The notes under the pieces are model-generated. The model was not told the origin of the DNA and made no database searches. It saw only the letters and a list, made by a program, of their open reading frames with translations. From Enterobacter chengduensis (GTDB lineage Bacteria; Pseudomonadota; Gammaproteobacteria; Enterobacterales; Enterobacteriaceae), in contig NZ_CP043318.1 in assembly GCF_001984825.2 (NCBI RefSeq), positions 2,356,001 through 2,420,000 on the forward strand: 64,000 nt of DNA, given 5' to 3'. Made by a program: the position numbers and the translations under genes. Below, one piece after another: positions 28,118 through 36,945 of the stretch (within the stretch, counting starts at the first letter, position 1; the number at the start of each line of letters is the position of its first letter).

Positions 28118-28125
28118 GGCAAAGA

Positions 28126-28872
28126 ATGAATTCAGTGACTGCCTATGCCCTGCGTCTGGGCGACAACGGTCTGGTGCTCTCCCAGCGTCTCGGCGCCTGG
28201 TGCGGCCACGCGCCGGAGCTGGAAATCGACCTCGCGCTCGCCAACATCGGTCTCGACCTGCTGGGCCAGGCTCGCAATTTCCTGACCTATGCCGCGGAGC
28301 GGGAAGGCCAGGGCGATGAAGATACGCTGGCCTTTGGCCGCGACGAGCGCCAGTTCCGCAACGTCCTGCTGGTGGAGCAGCCGAACGGCAGCTTCGCCGA
28401 CACGATTGCCCGCCAGTACCTGATGGATGCCTGGAACGTGGCGCTGTACGAACGCCTGACCCAAAGTCGCGACGCCCAGCTTGCCGCCATCGCCGCGAAG
28501 GCGATTAAAGAGGTGCGCTACCACCTGCGCTTCAGCCGCGGCTGGCTGGTGCGCCTGGGCGACGGCACCGAGACGTCCGCGCAAAAGATGCAGCAGGCCA
28601 TCGACAGCCTGTGGCGCTTTACGGCCGAGCTGTTTGAGGCCGATGACGTCGAGCTGGCGCTGGTGGATTCCGGCGTGGCGGTTGACCCGCGCGTCCTGCG
28701 CCAGCCGTGGGAAAGCGAAGTGTATGCCGGTCTGAATGAAGCCTGCCTGCAGGTGCCCGCAGAGGTGGCGTACCGCACCGGGGGCAAGCGGGGGCTGCAT
28801 ACCGAACATCTGGGCCCGATGCTGGCGGAAATGCAGTATCTCCAGCGCGCGTATCCCGGTCAGCAGTGGTAA
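28126..28872 (+). CDS. paaC: PaaC, structural subunit of phenylacetyl-CoA epoxidase
   Basis: 248-residue ferritin-like subunit, identical in length to E. coli PaaC from the ATG at 28126; an ATG 12 bp upstream is not used. It pairs with PaaA and shares its fold, but lacks the full diiron ligand set, as in the family. Conserved TEHLGPMLAEMQ near the C terminus. 8 bp after paaB. Confidence 0.96.
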   Translation: MNSVTAYALRLGDNGLVLSQRLGAWCGHAPELEIDLALANIGLDLLGQARNFLTYAAEREGQGDEDTLAFGRDERQFRNVLLVEQPNGSFADTIARQYLMDAWNVALYERLTQSRDAQLAAIAAKAIKEVRYHLRFSRGWLVRLGDGTETSAQKMQQAIDSLWRFTAELFEADDVELALVDSGVAVDPRVLRQPWESEVYAGLNEACLQVPAEVAYRTGGKRGLHTEHLGPMLAEMQYLQRAYPGQQW

Positions 28873-28883
28873 AGGAGAACGCT

Positions 28884-29381
28884 ATGCAACGCCTCGTCGA
28901 CATCGCGCCCGCGCAAATCCCGCAGATCTGGGCGCTGCTGAGCCAGATCCCGGACCCGGAAGTGCCGGTGCTCACCATCACCGACTTAGGCATGGTGCGC
29001 AGCGTGAAGGCCCAGGGGGAAGGCTGGGTCATCGGCTTTACGCCAACCTATTCGGGCTGCCCGGCAACCGAACACCTGCTGGGGGCGATCCGCGAGGCGA
29101 TGACCGCGCACGGCTTTACCCCGGTGCACATCGTGCTCCAGCTTGAGCCCGCCTGGACCACCGACTGGATGACCGCCGACGCGCGCGAGCGCCTGCGGGC
29201 GTACGGCATCAGCCCGCCCGTGGGGCATAGCTGCCACGCGCACGCGCCTTTGGAGGTGAGCTGCCCGCGCTGCGCCAGCACCGACACCGCGCTTATCAGT
29301 GAATTTGGCTCGACGGCCTGCAAAGCGCTCTACCGCTGCAATACCTGCCGCGAGCCCTTCGACTATTTCAAATGCATTTGA
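28884..29381 (+). CDS. paaD: PaaD, epoxidase maturation factor (MIP18/SufT-like)
   Basis: 165 residues, the E. coli length, from the ATG at 28884. An N-terminal DUF59 (MIP18) domain (about 15-90, with TDLGMV and YSGCPATEH) is followed by a C-terminal cysteine cluster CPRC...CNTC that should bind zinc or iron-sulfur. It is needed for epoxidase activity in vivo, probably in assembling the PaaE iron-sulfur cluster. Confidence 0.95.
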   Translation: MQRLVDIAPAQIPQIWALLSQIPDPEVPVLTITDLGMVRSVKAQGEGWVIGFTPTYSGCPATEHLLGAIREAMTAHGFTPVHIVLQLEPAWTTDWMTADARERLRAYGISPPVGHSCHAHAPLEVSCPRCASTDTALISEFGSTACKALYRCNTCREPFDYFKCI

Positions 29382-29388
29382 GGCTGCC

Positions 29389-30459
29389 ATGACAACGTTT
29401 CATTCATTAACAGTGGCCAAAGTGGAACCAGAAACCCGCGACGCGGTGACCATCACCTTTGCGGTGCCGCAGGCGCTGCAGGACGCCTACCGCTTCCGTC
29501 CCGGCCAGCACCTGACGTTAAAAACGAAGCTGGGTGAAGACGAGCTGCGCCGCTGCTACTCCATCTGCCGCAGCGCCGCGCCGGGCGAGATCAGCGTGGC
29601 GGTCAAAGCCATCGAAGGCGGGCGCTTCTCCCGCTATGCCCGGGATGAGATCAAAGCGGGCATGGCGCTGGAGGTGATGGTTCCGCAGGGGCAGTTTGGC
29701 TACCAGCCCCAGGCCGAACGCGAAGGCCACTACCTGGCGATTGCGGCAGGCTCCGGGATCACCCCGATGCTGGCGATTATCTCCGCGACGCTTGCGACCG
29801 AACCCAACAGCCATTTCACCCTGATCTACGGCAACCGCAGCAGCCAGAGCATGATGTTCCGCCAGGCGCTGGCGGACCTGAAGGACAAATACCCGCAGCG
29901 GCTGCAGCTGGTCTCCATCTTCAGCCAGGAGCGGCTGGACAGCGATCTGCTCTTTGGCCGCATCGACGGGGAAAAGCTGCAGGCGCTGGCGAAAACCCTG
30001 ATCGACTTCCGCCAGTACGACGAGGCCTTTATCTGCGGCCCGTCGGCGATGATGGACGACGCCGAAGCCACGCTGAAGGCGCTGGGGATGCCCGAAAAAG
30101 CCATCCATCTTGAGCGCTTCAACACCGCCGGCATCACCGTTAAGCGCGCAGTGCACGTGCAGGCACAAGGACAGAAGGTGACCGTGCGTCAGGACGGGCG
30201 CGACCGTGAAATCACCCTCACGGCGGACGACGAAAGCATCCTCGACGCCGCGCTTCGCCAGGGGGCGGATCTGCCGTATGCCTGCAAGGGCGGCGTGTGC
30301 GCCACCTGTAAATGCAAAGTGCTGCGCGGGAAGGTGGACATGGCGACCAACTACAGCCTGGAGCCGGACGAGCTGGCCGCCGGGTACGTGCTGAGCTGCC
30401 AGTCGCTGCCGCTCACCGCCGACGTGATCGTCGACTTTGACGCGAAGGGGATGGCATGA
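29389..30459 (+). CDS. paaE: PaaE, NADPH reductase of the epoxidase
   Basis: 356 residues: FAD/NADPH ferredoxin-reductase module (about 1-240; RCYSICRS flavin motif, AAGSGITPM nucleotide motif) followed by a plant-type 2Fe-2S ferredoxin domain with CKGGVCATCKC and a fourth cysteine in VLSCQ. It passes electrons from NADPH to the PaaA diiron centre. The ATG at 29389 is used; the frame extends upstream into paaD without a better start. Its stop overlaps paaF by 4 bp. Confidence 0.96.
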   Translation: MTTFHSLTVAKVEPETRDAVTITFAVPQALQDAYRFRPGQHLTLKTKLGEDELRRCYSICRSAAPGEISVAVKAIEGGRFSRYARDEIKAGMALEVMVPQGQFGYQPQAEREGHYLAIAAGSGITPMLAIISATLATEPNSHFTLIYGNRSSQSMMFRQALADLKDKYPQRLQLVSIFSQERLDSDLLFGRIDGEKLQALAKTLIDFRQYDEAFICGPSAMMDDAEATLKALGMPEKAIHLERFNTAGITVKRAVHVQAQGQKVTVRQDGRDREITLTADDESILDAALRQGADLPYACKGGVCATCKCKVLRGKVDMATNYSLEPDELAAGYVLSCQSLPLTADVIVDFDAKGMA

Positions 30460-31223
30460 GCGAACTGATTGTTACCCGTCATGGCCGCGTGCTGCAGCTG
30501 ACGCTCAACCGCCCGGCGGCGCGCAACGCCCTCAACAACGCGCTGTTGACCCAGCTTGCGGAACAGCTTGAGGCCGCAGCCGTGGATGCCGATATCGCCG
30601 TCTGCGTGATTTACGGCAGCGAGCGCTGCTTTGCCGCCGGGGCCGATCTCAACGAAATGGCGGAGAAAGACCTGCCCGCCACCCTGAACGATATCCGCCC
30701 GCAGCTGTGGGCGCGCATTAACGCGTTCAACAAACCGCTGATCGCCGCCGTTAACGGCTTCGCGCTCGGCGCGGGATGTGAGCTGGCGCTGCTGTGCGAC
30801 GTGGTCATTGCCGGGGATAACGCCCGCTTTGGCCTACCGGAAATCACGCTCGGCATTATGCCCGGCGCGGGCGGCACCCAGCGTCTTATCCGCTGCGTCG
30901 GTAAATCCCTTGCCAGCAGGATGGTGCTGACCGGAGAGAGCATTACCGCGCAGCAGGCGCTGGGCGCCGGGCTGGTGAGCGATGTTTTCCCGCCAGCGCT
31001 GACGCTGGAGTATGCCCTGAAGCAGGCGCAACTCATGGCACGCCACTCGCCGCTGGCTTTACTGGCGGCGAAGCAGGCGCTGCGCCAGTCTCAGGAGGTG
31101 CCGCTCCAGGCCGGTCTGGCCCAGGAGCGCCAGCTGTTTACGCTGCTTTCCGCCACCGAAGACCGCCGGGAGGGCATCGACGCCTTCTTGCAAAAACGCA
31201 CCCCCGACTTTAAAGGACGCTAA
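30456..31223 (+). CDS. paaF: PaaF, 2,3-dehydroadipyl-CoA hydratase
   Basis: 255-residue crotonase. Oxyanion-hole segments are CFAAGADLNEMA and FALGAGCELAL, and catalytic glutamates lie in LPEITLGIMPGAGG. It hydrates 2,3-dehydroadipyl-CoA to 3-hydroxyadipyl-CoA. Coupled to paaE by ATGA. Confidence 0.95.
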   Translation: MSELIVTRHGRVLQLTLNRPAARNALNNALLTQLAEQLEAAAVDADIAVCVIYGSERCFAAGADLNEMAEKDLPATLNDIRPQLWARINAFNKPLIAAVNGFALGAGCELALLCDVVIAGDNARFGLPEITLGIMPGAGGTQRLIRCVGKSLASRMVLTGESITAQQALGAGLVSDVFPPALTLEYALKQAQLMARHSPLALLAAKQALRQSQEVPLQAGLAQERQLFTLLSATEDRREGIDAFLQKRTPDFKGR

Positions 31224-31225
31224 TT

Positions 31226-32011
31226 GTGGAACTCATTCTCAGCCATGTAGAACAGGGCGTAATGACCATTACGCTGAACCGTCCGGAGCGTCTGAACAGC
31301 TTTAACGACGTGATGCACCAGCAGCTTAGCGAGTGCCTGAAGCAGGCCGAACGCGATGACGCTATCCGCTGCCTGCTTATCACCGGCGCAGGGCGCGGTT
31401 TTTGTGCCGGTCAGGATCTAAACGACCGCAACGTCGACCCCAACGGCCCGGCGCCGGATCTGGGGATGTCCGTGGAGACCTTTTACAACCCGCTGGTGCG
31501 CCGCCTGGCAAAGCTGCCGAAGCCGGTTATCTGCGCGGTCAACGGCGTGGCGGCGGGCGCGGGCGCCACGCTGGCGCTCGGCTGCGACATGGTGATTGCC
31601 GCGCGTTCCGCCAGCTTTGTGATGGCCTTCAGCAAGCTTGGCCTGGTCCCGGACTGCGGCGGCACCTGGCTGCTGCCGCGCGTGGCCGGACGCGCCCGCG
31701 CCATGGGGCTGGCGCTGCTCGGGGACAAGCTCAGCGCCGAGCAGGCGCAGGCGTGGGGCATGATCTGGCAGGTGGTCGATGACGACCTGCTCTCCACCAC
31801 CGCGCAGCAGATGGCGCTGCACTTTGCCTCTCAGCCGACCTTCGGGCTGGGGCTGATCAAGCAGGCCATTAACGCCGCGGAAACCAACACCCTGGACGCC
31901 CAGCTCGATCTGGAGCGTGACTATCAGCGTCTGGCCGGGCGCAGCGATGATTACCGCGAGGGCGTCAGCGCCTTCCTGGCGAAGCGCGCGCCGCACTTTA
32001 CGGGGAAATAA
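31226..32011 (+). CDS. paaG: PaaG, ring-1,2-epoxyphenylacetyl-CoA isomerase
   Basis: 261-residue crotonase converting the epoxide to oxepin-CoA and later isomerising a double bond. Oxyanion-hole segments are FCAGQDLNDRN and VAAGAGATLAL; the catalytic aspartate is in LVPDCGGTW. The first usable start is GTG at 31226; E. coli has ATG-ATG here, where this sequence reads ATT-GTG. Start efficiency may therefore be low. 2 bp after paaF. Confidence 0.94.
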   Translation: MELILSHVEQGVMTITLNRPERLNSFNDVMHQQLSECLKQAERDDAIRCLLITGAGRGFCAGQDLNDRNVDPNGPAPDLGMSVETFYNPLVRRLAKLPKPVICAVNGVAAGAGATLALGCDMVIAARSASFVMAFSKLGLVPDCGGTWLLPRVAGRARAMGLALLGDKLSAEQAQAWGMIWQVVDDDLLSTTAQQMALHFASQPTFGLGLIKQAINAAETNTLDAQLDLERDYQRLAGRSDDYREGVSAFLAKRAPHFTGK

Positions 32012-32012
32012 G

Positions 32013-33437
32013 ATGCTGAACATACGCACGGTCGCCGTGATCGGCAGCGGCACGATGGGGGCAGGCATTGCCGAAGTTGCCGCCAGCCACGGTCATCAGG
32101 TTCTGATTTACGACATCGCCGGCGATGCGGTTTCACGCGCCATCGACGGGATCCGCCAGCGGCTGGCCTCCCGGGTGACGCGCGGGAAGCTCTCCGCCGA
32201 TGCCGGGAGCCAGATCCTCGCCCGGCTGGTTCCGGTTACGGATATCGGGGCGCTCGCCGGGGCCGATCTGGTCATCGAAGCGGCCTCCGAGCGGCTGGAG
32301 GTCAAAAAGGCGCTGTTTGCGCAGCTGGCTGAGATCTGCCCGCCGCAGACGGTGCTGACCAGCAACACGTCGTCCATCTCCGTCACCGCGATTGCGGCAG
32401 ACGTTAACCATCCGGAGCGCGTGGCGGGGCTGCATTTCTTTAACCCGGCCCCGGTGATGAAGCTGGTGGAGGTGGTCAGCGGGCTGGCGACCTCTCCGGA
32501 GGTGGCCGACGCGCTGTGCGAGCTGGCGCTGAACTGGGGCAAGCAGCCCGTTCGCTGCCAGTCAACGCCGGGGTTTATCGTCAACCGCGTCGCCCGCCCG
32601 TTCTATTCCGAAGCCTGGCGCGCGCTGGAAGAGCAGGTTGCGCCGCCGGAGGTGATTGACGCCGCCCTGCGCGAAGGCGGCGGCTTCCCGATGGGGCCGC
32701 TGGAGCTGACCGACATGATTGGTCAGGACGTGAATTTCGCGGTGACCTGCTCGGTCTTTAACGCCTTCTGGCAGGAACGCCGGTTTTTACCTTCGCTGGT
32801 GCAGCAGGAGCTGGTGCTGGCAGGACGGCTGGGCAAAAAGAGCGGGAAGGGCGTCTACGACTGGCAGGGGGACAAACCTGACGTGCAGTGGGCTGAGTCG
32901 GTGAACGACAGCTATAGCCCGATGCGCGTGGAAAAAAGACGTGACGGTGTCACGGAAATTGATGACGTGTATCTGGTTGAAACGCAGGGTGAAACCGCTC
33001 AGGCGCTGGCGCTGCGGTTCAACGGGCCGGTGGTGGTGGTGGACCGCATCGAGCGCGACGTGGCGGTAGTTGCCGCGGCCGCCAGCAACCCGCATACCGC
33101 GACGCAAAAGGCCATCCGCTACCTGCAGCAGCAGGGTCACCGGGTGGTGCAAATTGCCGATTATCCCGGCCTGCTGGTCTGGCGCACGCTGGCGATGATT
33201 GCTAACGAAGCGCTGGATGCCCTGCAAAAGGGGGTCGCCAGCGAGAAGGACATCGATACCGCCATGCGTCTGGGCGTCAACTACCCGAGCGGCCCGATCG
33301 CCTGGGGCGAGCGTCTGGGCTGGCAGCGCCTGCTGACCCTGCTGGAGAACCTGCAGCGTCATTACGGCGAAGAGCGCTATCGCCCCTGTTCACAGCTGCG
33401 CCAGCGCGCGCTTCTGGAGAGTAGCTATGAGTCATAA
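32013..33437 (+). CDS. paaH: PaaH, 3-hydroxyadipyl-CoA dehydrogenase
   Basis: 474-residue NAD-dependent 3-hydroxyacyl-CoA dehydrogenase, one residue shorter than E. coli PaaH. N-terminal Rossmann domain with GSGTMGAGIA; catalytic HFFNPAPVM; then two C-terminal 3HCDH domains (about 185-285 and 380-470). It oxidises 3-hydroxyadipyl-CoA to 3-oxoadipyl-CoA. Starts 1 bp after paaG and overlaps paaI by 11 bp. Confidence 0.95.
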   Translation: MLNIRTVAVIGSGTMGAGIAEVAASHGHQVLIYDIAGDAVSRAIDGIRQRLASRVTRGKLSADAGSQILARLVPVTDIGALAGADLVIEAASERLEVKKALFAQLAEICPPQTVLTSNTSSISVTAIAADVNHPERVAGLHFFNPAPVMKLVEVVSGLATSPEVADALCELALNWGKQPVRCQSTPGFIVNRVARPFYSEAWRALEEQVAPPEVIDAALREGGGFPMGPLELTDMIGQDVNFAVTCSVFNAFWQERRFLPSLVQQELVLAGRLGKKSGKGVYDWQGDKPDVQWAESVNDSYSPMRVEKRRDGVTEIDDVYLVETQGETAQALALRFNGPVVVVDRIERDVAVVAAAASNPHTATQKAIRYLQQQGHRVVQIADYPGLLVWRTLAMIANEALDALQKGVASEKDIDTAMRLGVNYPSGPIAWGERLGWQRLLTLLENLQRHYGEERYRPCSQLRQRALLESSYES

Positions 33438-33849
33438 CGCCTGGCACAACGCCCGCATCATGTACGAACGGGACGCCTGCGCGCAGGCGATGGGAATGGA
33501 CATTGTCGAGATGGACGACGGCTACGCGGTGGTGACCATGACCATCACCCCGCAGATGCTGAACGGCCACAAAACCTGCCACGGCGGCCAGCTGTTTTCG
33601 CTGGCGGACACCGCGTTTGCCTATGCCTGCAACAGCCAGGGGCTGGCGGCGGTAGCCTCCGGCTGCTCGATTGATTTTCTGCGTCCGGGCTTTGCCGGGG
33701 ACACGCTCACCGCCACCGCGCGGGTGAAGCATCAGGGCAGGCTGACCGGCGTATACGATATTGAAATTCAGAATCAACAACAGAAAACCGTTGCCCTTTT
33801 TCGCGGTAAATCTCACCGCATCGGCGGCAGCGTGACAGGAGAGGCCTGA
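33427..33849 (+). CDS. paaI: PaaI, hotdog acyl-CoA thioesterase
   Basis: 140-residue hotdog-fold thioesterase with the signature [20 protein letters not shown] containing the catalytic aspartate. It hydrolyses dead-end ring-hydroxylated phenylacetyl-CoA to release trapped CoA. Overlaps paaH at its start and paaJ by one base at its stop. Confidence 0.95.
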   Translation: MSHNAWHNARIMYERDACAQAMGMDIVEMDDGYAVVTMTITPQMLNGHKTCHGGQLFSLADTAFAYACNSQGLAAVASGCSIDFLRPGFAGDTLTATARVKHQGRLTGVYDIEIQNQQQKTVALFRGKSHRIGGSVTGEA

Positions 33850-35054
33850 TGCGTGACGCATTTATTTGTGATGGCGTGCGAACGCCCGTGGGGCGCTACG
33901 GCGGCGCGCTTTCCGCCGTGCGAACGGACGATCTCGGCGCCGTGCCGCTGCGCGCGCTGCTGGCCCGCTACCCGCAGCTTGACCCGGAGCGGATTGACGA
34001 CGTGATATTCGGCTGCGCCAACCAGGCGGGGGAAGATAACCGCAACGTGGCGCGCATGTCGTCCCTGCTGGCCGGTCTGCCGCAGACGGTGTCCGGGACC
34101 ACCATTAACCGCCTGTGCGGCTCGGGCCTGGACGCGATTGGCTTTGCCGCGCGCGCCATTAAGGCGGGCGATGGCGACCTGCTGATTGCGGGCGGCGTGG
34201 AGTCGATGTCCCGCGCGCCGTTCGTGATGGGCAAAGCCACCGCCGCGTTTCAGCGTCAGGCAGACGTCTTTGATACCACCATCGGCTGGCGATTTGTGAA
34301 TCCGCTCATGCATCAGCAATTCGGAACTGACAGTATGCCGGAAACGGCAGAGAATGTAGCTGAATTGTTAAATATCAGCCGTGCCGATCAGGACGCGTTC
34401 GCGCTGCGCAGCCAGCAGCGCACCGCGCAGGCGCAGCAGAACGGCATTCTGGCGCAGGAGATCGTGCCGGTGCAGATCCCGGGCAAAAAAGGGGCGGTCA
34501 CGGAATTCAGCGTGGATGAACATCCGCGCGCGGACACCACGCTCGAACAGCTTGCCGGGCTGAAAACGCCGTTTCGCAAGAACGGGGTGGTGACGGCGGG
34601 AAATGCCTCCGGCGTCAACGACGGCGCGGCGGCGTTAATCATCGCCAGCGAGCAGATGGCGCTGGCGCAGGGGGTAGTGCCGCGCACGAGGATCGTGGCG
34701 ATGGCGACGGCGGGCGTGGAGCCACGCCTGATGGGGCTAGGGCCGGTGCCTGCCACCCGCAGGGTGCTCGAGCGCGCAGGACTCAGCATAAACGATATGG
34801 ACGTCATTGAGCTTAACGAAGCTTTCGCCGCGCAGGCGCTGGGCGTGCTGCGTCAGCTGGGCCTGCCGGACGACGCCGCGCACGTTAACCCCAACGGCGG
34901 CGCGATTGCGCTGGGCCATCCGCTGGGCATGAGCGGCGCCAGGCTGGCGCTGGCCGCGAGTAACGAACTGCACCGACGCGGCGGGCGCTACGCGCTGTGT
35001 ACGATGTGCATCGGTGTGGGTCAGGGCATTGCCATGATCCTTGAGCGTGTTTGA
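33849..35054 (+). CDS. paaJ: PaaJ, 3-oxoadipyl-CoA / 3-oxo-5,6-dehydrosuberyl-CoA thiolase
   Basis: 401-residue thiolase. The nucleophilic cysteine is in [10 protein letters not shown] (near residue 90), the histidine in [10 protein letters not shown] and the second cysteine in TMCIGVGQG. It performs both thiolytic steps of the pathway, giving acetyl-CoA and succinyl-CoA. Its start codon overlaps the paaI stop (TGATG). Confidence 0.96.
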   Translation: MRDAFICDGVRTPVGRYGGALSAVRTDDLGAVPLRALLARYPQLDPERIDDVIFGCANQAGEDNRNVARMSSLLAGLPQTVSGTTINRLCGSGLDAIGFAARAIKAGDGDLLIAGGVESMSRAPFVMGKATAAFQRQADVFDTTIGWRFVNPLMHQQFGTDSMPETAENVAELLNISRADQDAFALRSQQRTAQAQQNGILAQEIVPVQIPGKKGAVTEFSVDEHPRADTTLEQLAGLKTPFRKNGVVTAGNASGVNDGAAALIIASEQMALAQGVVPRTRIVAMATAGVEPRLMGLGPVPATRRVLERAGLSINDMDVIELNEAFAAQALGVLRQLGLPDDAAHVNPNGGAIALGHPLGMSGARLALAASNELHRRGGRYALCTMCIGVGQGIAMILERV

Positions 35055-35081
35055 GCATAAAAACAATGTGAGTACCCTACA

Positions 35082-36398
35082 ATGACAAATACAACAAAGC
35101 TTGATCCGATTGAAACGGCCTCCCTTGACGAATTGCAGGCGCTGCAGACCGCGCGTCTGAAGTGGACGCTGCAACACGCCTACAGCAACGTGCCGATGTA
35201 CAAACGCAAGTTTGACGCCGCGGGCGTTCACCCTGACGACTTCAACGAGCTGGCGGACATCCGTAAGTTCCCGTGCACCACCAAGCAGGATCTGCGGGAT
35301 AACTATCCGTTCGATACCTTTGCCGTGCCGATGGAGCAGGTGGTGCGCATTCACGCGTCCTCCGGCACCACCGGCAAACCGACCGTTGTCGGCTATACGC
35401 AGGGGGACATCGACAACTGGGCCAACCTGGTGGCCCGCTCCCTGCGCGCGGCGGGCGGCAGCGCGAAGGACAAAATTCACGTGGCGTATGGCTACGGCCT
35501 GTTTACCGGCGGGCTGGGAGCACATTACGGCGCCGAGCGCTTAGGCGCGACGGTGATCCCGATGTCCGGCGGCCAGACGGAGAAACAGGCGCAGCTGATC
35601 CGCGATTTCCAGCCGGATATGATCATGGTGACGCCCTCCTACTGCCTCAACCTGATTGAGGAGCTGGAGCGTCAGATGGGCGGCGATGCCAGCACCTGCT
35701 CCCTGCGCGTGGGCGTATTCGGCGCCGAGCCGTGGACGCAGGCCATGCGCCGCGAAATTGAAAAGCGCCTGGGCATTACGGCGCTGGACATTTATGGCCT
35801 CTCCGAGGTGATGGGGCCGGGCGTGGCGATGGAGTGCATTGAAACCGCGGACGGCCCGACCATCTGGGAAGATCACTTCTACCCGGAGATCGTCAACCCG
35901 AACGACGGCACGCCGCTGAACGACGGCGAGCAGGGCGAACTGCTCTTCACCACGCTGACCAAAGAGGCGCTGCCGGTGATCCGCTACCGCACCCGCGACC
36001 TGACGCGCCTCCTGCCCGGCACCGCCCGCACCATGCGCCGCATGGACCGCATCAGCGGCCGCAGCGACGATATGCTGATCATCCGAGGCGTTAACGTCTT
36101 CCCGTCGCAGCTGGAAGAGGAGATTGTGAAGTTTGAACACCTTTCTCCGCACTACCAGCTGGAGGTGAACCGCCGCGGACATCTTGATTCGCTTTCCGTG
36201 AAGGTGGAGCTGAAAGAGAGCAGCTTAACGCTGACCCACGAGCAGCGTTGCCAGGTGTGCCACCAGTTGCGCCACCGCATTAAGTCGATGGTCGGGATTT
36301 CCACCGACGTGATGATTGTCAACTGCGGCAGCATCCCGCGCTCGGAGGGCAAGGCCTGCCGGGTGTTTGATTTGCGTAAAGCGGCGGCTAACGGTTGA
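35082..36398 (+). CDS. paaK: PaaK, phenylacetate-CoA ligase
   Basis: 438-residue adenylate-forming ligase with the ATP loop SSGTTGKPT, GLSEVMGPG and the C-terminal hinge region RSDDMLIIRGVNVFPS. It activates phenylacetate to phenylacetyl-CoA, the inducer that releases PaaX. Last gene of the operon; repeat copy B begins 30 bp after its stop. Confidence 0.96.
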   Translation: MTNTTKLDPIETASLDELQALQTARLKWTLQHAYSNVPMYKRKFDAAGVHPDDFNELADIRKFPCTTKQDLRDNYPFDTFAVPMEQVVRIHASSGTTGKPTVVGYTQGDIDNWANLVARSLRAAGGSAKDKIHVAYGYGLFTGGLGAHYGAERLGATVIPMSGGQTEKQAQLIRDFQPDMIMVTPSYCLNLIEELERQMGGDASTCSLRVGVFGAEPWTQAMRREIEKRLGITALDIYGLSEVMGPGVAMECIETADGPTIWEDHFYPEIVNPNDGTPLNDGEQGELLFTTLTKEALPVIRYRTRDLTRLLPGTARTMRRMDRISGRSDDMLIIRGVNVFPSQLEEEIVKFEHLSPHYQLEVNRRGHLDSLSVKVELKESSLTLTHEQRCQVCHQLRHRIKSMVGISTDVMIVNCGSIPRSEGKACRVFDLRKAAANG

Positions 36399-36428
36399 GT
36401 TTCCCTCACCCAGCCATCTCCTTAAGGG

Positions 36429-36775
36429 CTGAGGGTTCCCCACAAAATAATGCCTGCACGGACGACCCCCTCTCCCTTGAGGGAGAGGGCTGGGGTGAGG
36501 GGGAACATACGGCTGTGGAGGTCATTCCGTTCACTTCATGTTCCTCGCTACTCTGTGACAACATGACCGGTGAACGTGCCAGGGTGGCTCAATCGCCACC
36601 ACCCTGGCGACCGGGGCTCCCGGCGGTAAATCGCCGCTTCGCGGTGCCTTCGGCTAATTCCTTCCGGCTTATCGGGGACGGGCGGAGGTAACGTCCCTGT
36701 AAAGCCCGCCCTCTCGGCGCATCCATGCGCCTCGCCCCGGCCAGCAGGAAACGCTTCGGCGATTTACAGCCGGAC
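36429..36775 (+). repeat. 347-bp direct repeat, copy B (paaK-paaX gap)
   Basis: Second copy of the repeat at 24105-24451, same strand and same length, about 94% identical by hand count. The two copies enclose paaZ to paaK and leave paaX and paaY outside; start-to-start distance is 12324 bp. Confidence 0.92.
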
Positions 36776-36945
36776 CAGGTGATTGCTGTAAGGCATTCAT
36801 AATCCTGATGCTAGATACGTCGCTTCAGGTAAAAAAATGACTGGGGATTCCCCAGCTTTAAGGGAGAGGGTTAGGGGGAGGGGGAAACCCCAGAATCCTA
36901 TGCTATGATTCATCCAGACCAAAAAAAAACAACAGAATGAATCAC
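36776..36945 (+). promoter_or_regulatory. paaX upstream region with palindrome and PaaX-like operator
   Basis: Contains a 15-bp palindrome CTGGGGATTCCCCAG (36841-36855) in a GA-rich repeat-like stretch, then TGATTCAT (36906-36913) and ATGAATCA (36937-36944), a perfect 8-bp inverted repeat with 23 bp between, which reaches into the paaX start region. The TGATTCA element is shared with the paaZ and paaA promoters and suggests autoregulation. Confidence 0.6.

Noticed and set aside
36395..36691. 98-codon open frame across repeat copy B
   Set aside because: Begins within the end of paaK and is not matched in copy A; low-complexity repeat translation.
24105..36775. paa block as a composite transposon
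   Set aside because: The bracketing repeats carry no transposase and have no terminal inverted repeats or target duplication that I can see, and gene order matches E. coli, so vertical inheritance is likelier.
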